Assembly: GCA_027351145.1 (NCBI GenBank)
Contig: DAIEIZ010000057.1
Coordinates: forward strand, 1-6,651
Length of the DNA stretch: 6,651 nt
Direction: 5' to 3'
Source of the DNA: Candidatus Moraniibacteriota bacterium
GTDB taxonomy: Bacteria; Patescibacteriota; Minisyncoccia; Moranbacterales; UBA2206
The stretch's first letter is position 1, and the number at the start of each line of letters is the position of its first letter. A program made the position numbers and the translations under genes. The notes beneath the pieces were generated by a model. That model was not told where the DNA came from, ran no database searches, and worked only from the letters and a program-made list of their open reading frames with translations. This document shows, one piece after another, positions 5,310-6,651 of this stretch.

Positions 5310-5461
5310 GCGAAGAACTGGAGATAGTTCATTTTTGCAGATTTATGGGCTGGACTTTTGAGGAATATGAGAGACAGCCATCTTGGTTTATAGATCGATT
5401 AAAAATGATGAGAGAATCCGATTGTGAATATAAAAATTTACAAAATAAATATTCAAAATAA
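4902..5461 (+). CDS. Tail assembly chaperone GT, made by -1 frameshift
   Basis: A -1 slip on the A run joins G residues 1-118 to a 68-residue extension read from 5255 to 5458, with stop TAA at 5459-5461, giving a predicted 186-residue fusion. The extension begins TRDAEQYWRLL and carries a T-like helical domain including FCRFMGWTFEEYERQPSWF, similar in style to the C-terminal part of GT in other siphoviruses. The -1 frame has no useful start of its own: its first ATG (5345) lies inside the domain and would yield only 38 residues. The stop overlaps the tape measure ATG by one base. By the lambda precedent, G and GT are needed in a fixed ratio for tail length and assembly. The mechanism is inferred from sequence, not observed. 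Confidence 0.8.
5247..5255 (+). other. Slippery sequence for -1 frameshifting (A9)
   Basis: Nine consecutive A bases span three Lys codons in the G frame. The last seven (5249-5255) form A AAA AAA in the correct phase for tandem -1 slippage. In the -1 frame a TAA stop (5246-5248) directly precedes the run, so that frame opens at this point. Transcriptional slippage on A9 is an alternative that could give the same fusion. Confidence 0.8.
5259..5284 (+). promoter_or_regulatory. Candidate frameshift-stimulating hairpin
   Basis: The strand GAGACGCCGA (5259-5268) can pair with TTGGCGACTC (5275-5284): an inner 6-bp helix with one G-U, an A-A mismatch, then 3 more pairs, closing a 6-base loop. It begins 3 nt after the A run, and its inner GC helix begins 7 nt after, close to the usual spacing for stimulatory structures. 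Predicted by eye only. Confidence 0.5.
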
Positions 5462-6651
5462 TGGCCACGCAACAAGAATTACAACTCATCATTTCAGCAC
5501 AAAATAGGGCGATTGGAGAACTCGCTAAATTAAATCTTGACCTAAAAGGTGTATCAAATAAGGCCACTGAGACCAATAAATCTTTCGGTGGGTTGTTGCC
5601 GACCATGGCGATGCTAAGCGGAGCATATTTATTCATTAAAAAGGGCATATTAGATAGTCTTACTGCATGGGACGAGCAGGAAAAAGTGCTAAAACAGACC
5701 GAGGCAGTTTTGAAATCTACTAATTTTGCCATAGGAATGAGCGCTGAAGAAGTGGGAAATTTAGCCAGTGAATTGCAAAACTTAACTACCTTTGCCGATG
5801 AAGACATCCAAAGTGCGGAAAATTTATTGTTAACTTTTACCAATATTGGAAAAAATATTTTTCCGCAAGCAACGCAAACTGTGCTTGATATGTCGACAGC
5901 ATTAGGGCAAGACCTAAAATCATCATCGATTCAGTTAGGAAAGGCTTTGCAGGATCCAATATTGGGAGTTACCGCCTTGCGTCGTGTCGGTGTGAATTTT
6001 AACGGTACACAAACTGAAGTGATTAAAAAATTAGTTGAAACAGGACACGCATTGGATGCGCAAAAAATGATATTAAAAGAGTTATCGACAGAATTTGGCG
6101 GATCGGCCAAGGCGCAACTAGAAACATTTGGTGGTCGAGTAAAATGGCTCAAAAATCAAATAGGAGAACTGCAAGAAGCAATCGGTCAGGGAATAGTTGA
6201 AAGTCTTATTTCTATGACTCAGGGAGTAAAGCAGGGATCGGATGAATTTGCAACTTTTGTTCAAAATAGCAAGCGACAGATAGCCGTGTGGTTGCCTGCT
6301 TTTATGATCGGGTTAAAAACGGCTGGTCAAATGGCCTACAATGTTTTGAAACTAATTGGCACTTTTATTGGTGATTCTATCAATGGCTGGATTGCATATT
6401 TTGAAGATTTTAAATATAACATTCAAAATATCGGTAAGCAGTTATCGGAATTATGGGGGGCGATGGCAAAAGGAATGTCGGGTGATTTTGCTGGCGCCTG
6501 GAACGATGTAAAAGGTGTCTTTAGCGATGGAACGCAGAATGTGCGAAATGCTCAACAAACAATGCAGTCCGACATGTCGCAAATTTGGGATAATTTTTCA
6601 ACTATTCTTGCAAATGGAGCGGTCGAAAGTGAACAAGCTACTGCGCGTATG
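5461..6651 (+). CDS. Tail tape measure protein (3' partial)
   Basis: The frame is open from ATG 5461 to the window edge (397 residues visible); the full protein is likely much longer, because its length sets tail length. After an N-terminal helical segment (1-45) and a mildly hydrophobic stretch (45-64) comes the very characteristic tape measure region at 113-180. It includes LLLTFTNIG (122-130), DMSTALGQDL (143-152), QLGKALQDP (158-166) and ALRRVGVNF (172-180). FGGSAKAQLETFGGR follows, starting near 212. A hydrophobic segment (about 274-304, from IAVWLPAF to IGTFIG) is a candidate membrane-active part of the kind seen in tape measures during DNA injection. The start overlaps the GT stop by one base (TAATG, 5459-5463), suggesting coupled translation. 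No Shine-Dalgarno is present. The assignment is secure. Confidence 0.95.
   Translation, partial: MATQQELQLIISAQNRAIGELAKLNLDLKGVSNKATETNKSFGGLLPTMAMLSGAYLFIKKGILDSLTAWDEQEKVLKQTEAVLKSTNFAIGMSAEEVGNLASELQNLTTFADEDIQSAENLLLTFTNIGKNIFPQATQTVLDMSTALGQDLKSSSIQLGKALQDPILGVTALRRVGVNFNGTQTEVIKKLVETGHALDAQKMILKELSTEFGGSAKAQLETFGGRVKWLKNQIGELQEAIGQGIVESLISMTQGVKQGSDEFATFVQNSKRQIAVWLPAFMIGLKTAGQMAYNVLKLIGTFIGDSINGWIAYFEDFKYNIQNIGKQLSELWGAMAKGMSGDFAGAWNDVKGVFSDGTQNVRNAQQTMQSDMSQIWDNFSTILANGAVESEQATARM

Noticed and set aside
5345..5461. Independent small gene starting at ATG 5345
   Set aside because: It would begin in the middle of the T-like domain (38 residues), while the same frame is open back to the slippery run, so the frameshift reading explains it better.
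5388..5843. A 151-codon open frame on the - strand
   Set aside because: It lies antisense to the GT extension and the clearly recognisable tape measure gene; its composition (Ser/Phe/Cys-rich) is typical of a reverse-strand shadow.

Overview
This window is a slice of the late structural region of a tailed phage or prophage, probably a siphovirus with a long non-contractile tail. Every recognisable gene lies on the + strand, and the order is the classic head-to-tail one: prohead protease (3' end only), HK97-fold major capsid protein, a small Lys/Glu-rich protein, gp6-like head-tail connector, head closure protein, HK97 gp10-like protein, tail terminator, a small 51-residue protein, tail tube protein, tail assembly chaperones G and GT, and the start of the tape measure protein, which runs off the 3' edge. 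No sheath gene lies between terminator and tube, which argues against a myovirus. Terminase and portal are not in the window and would be expected upstream.

Layout: 1-1636 is the capsid maturation and shell block. 1637-1977 holds a 61-codon gene flanked on both sides by clear stem-loops. 1978-3707 is a tightly packed connector/neck block with two ATGA overlaps and one 4-nt gap. 3733-6651 is the tail block. No intergenic stretch exceeds about 90 bases, and no tRNA, rRNA, CRISPR, insertion sequence or attachment site was seen. The genes look like one transcription unit: the protease would mature the capsid, connector, closure and terminator proteins would join head to tail, and the tube protein would polymerise around the tape measure with help from G and GT.

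The most informative signal is at the chaperone gene. A nine-A run (5247-5255), containing an A AAA AAA heptamer in the correct phase, sits at the point where the -1 frame opens. That frame continues to 5461 with a T-like domain and its stop overlaps the tape measure start. A hairpin begins 3 nt after the run. This is a strong candidate for the conserved -1 programmed frameshift that makes GT.

Host: the DNA is moderately AT-rich. None of the ten visible start codons has a recognisable Shine-Dalgarno sequence; the leaders are A/T-rich instead. TGA is a normal stop in three genes, so the standard bacterial code applies. This suggests a host that does not depend on Shine-Dalgarno pairing, such as a Patescibacteria (CPR) or Bacteroidota lineage. 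I lean to CPR on the look of the leaders, but that is inference only. I see no new defence or metabolic system here; the content is an ordinary phage morphogenesis module with several interesting details.
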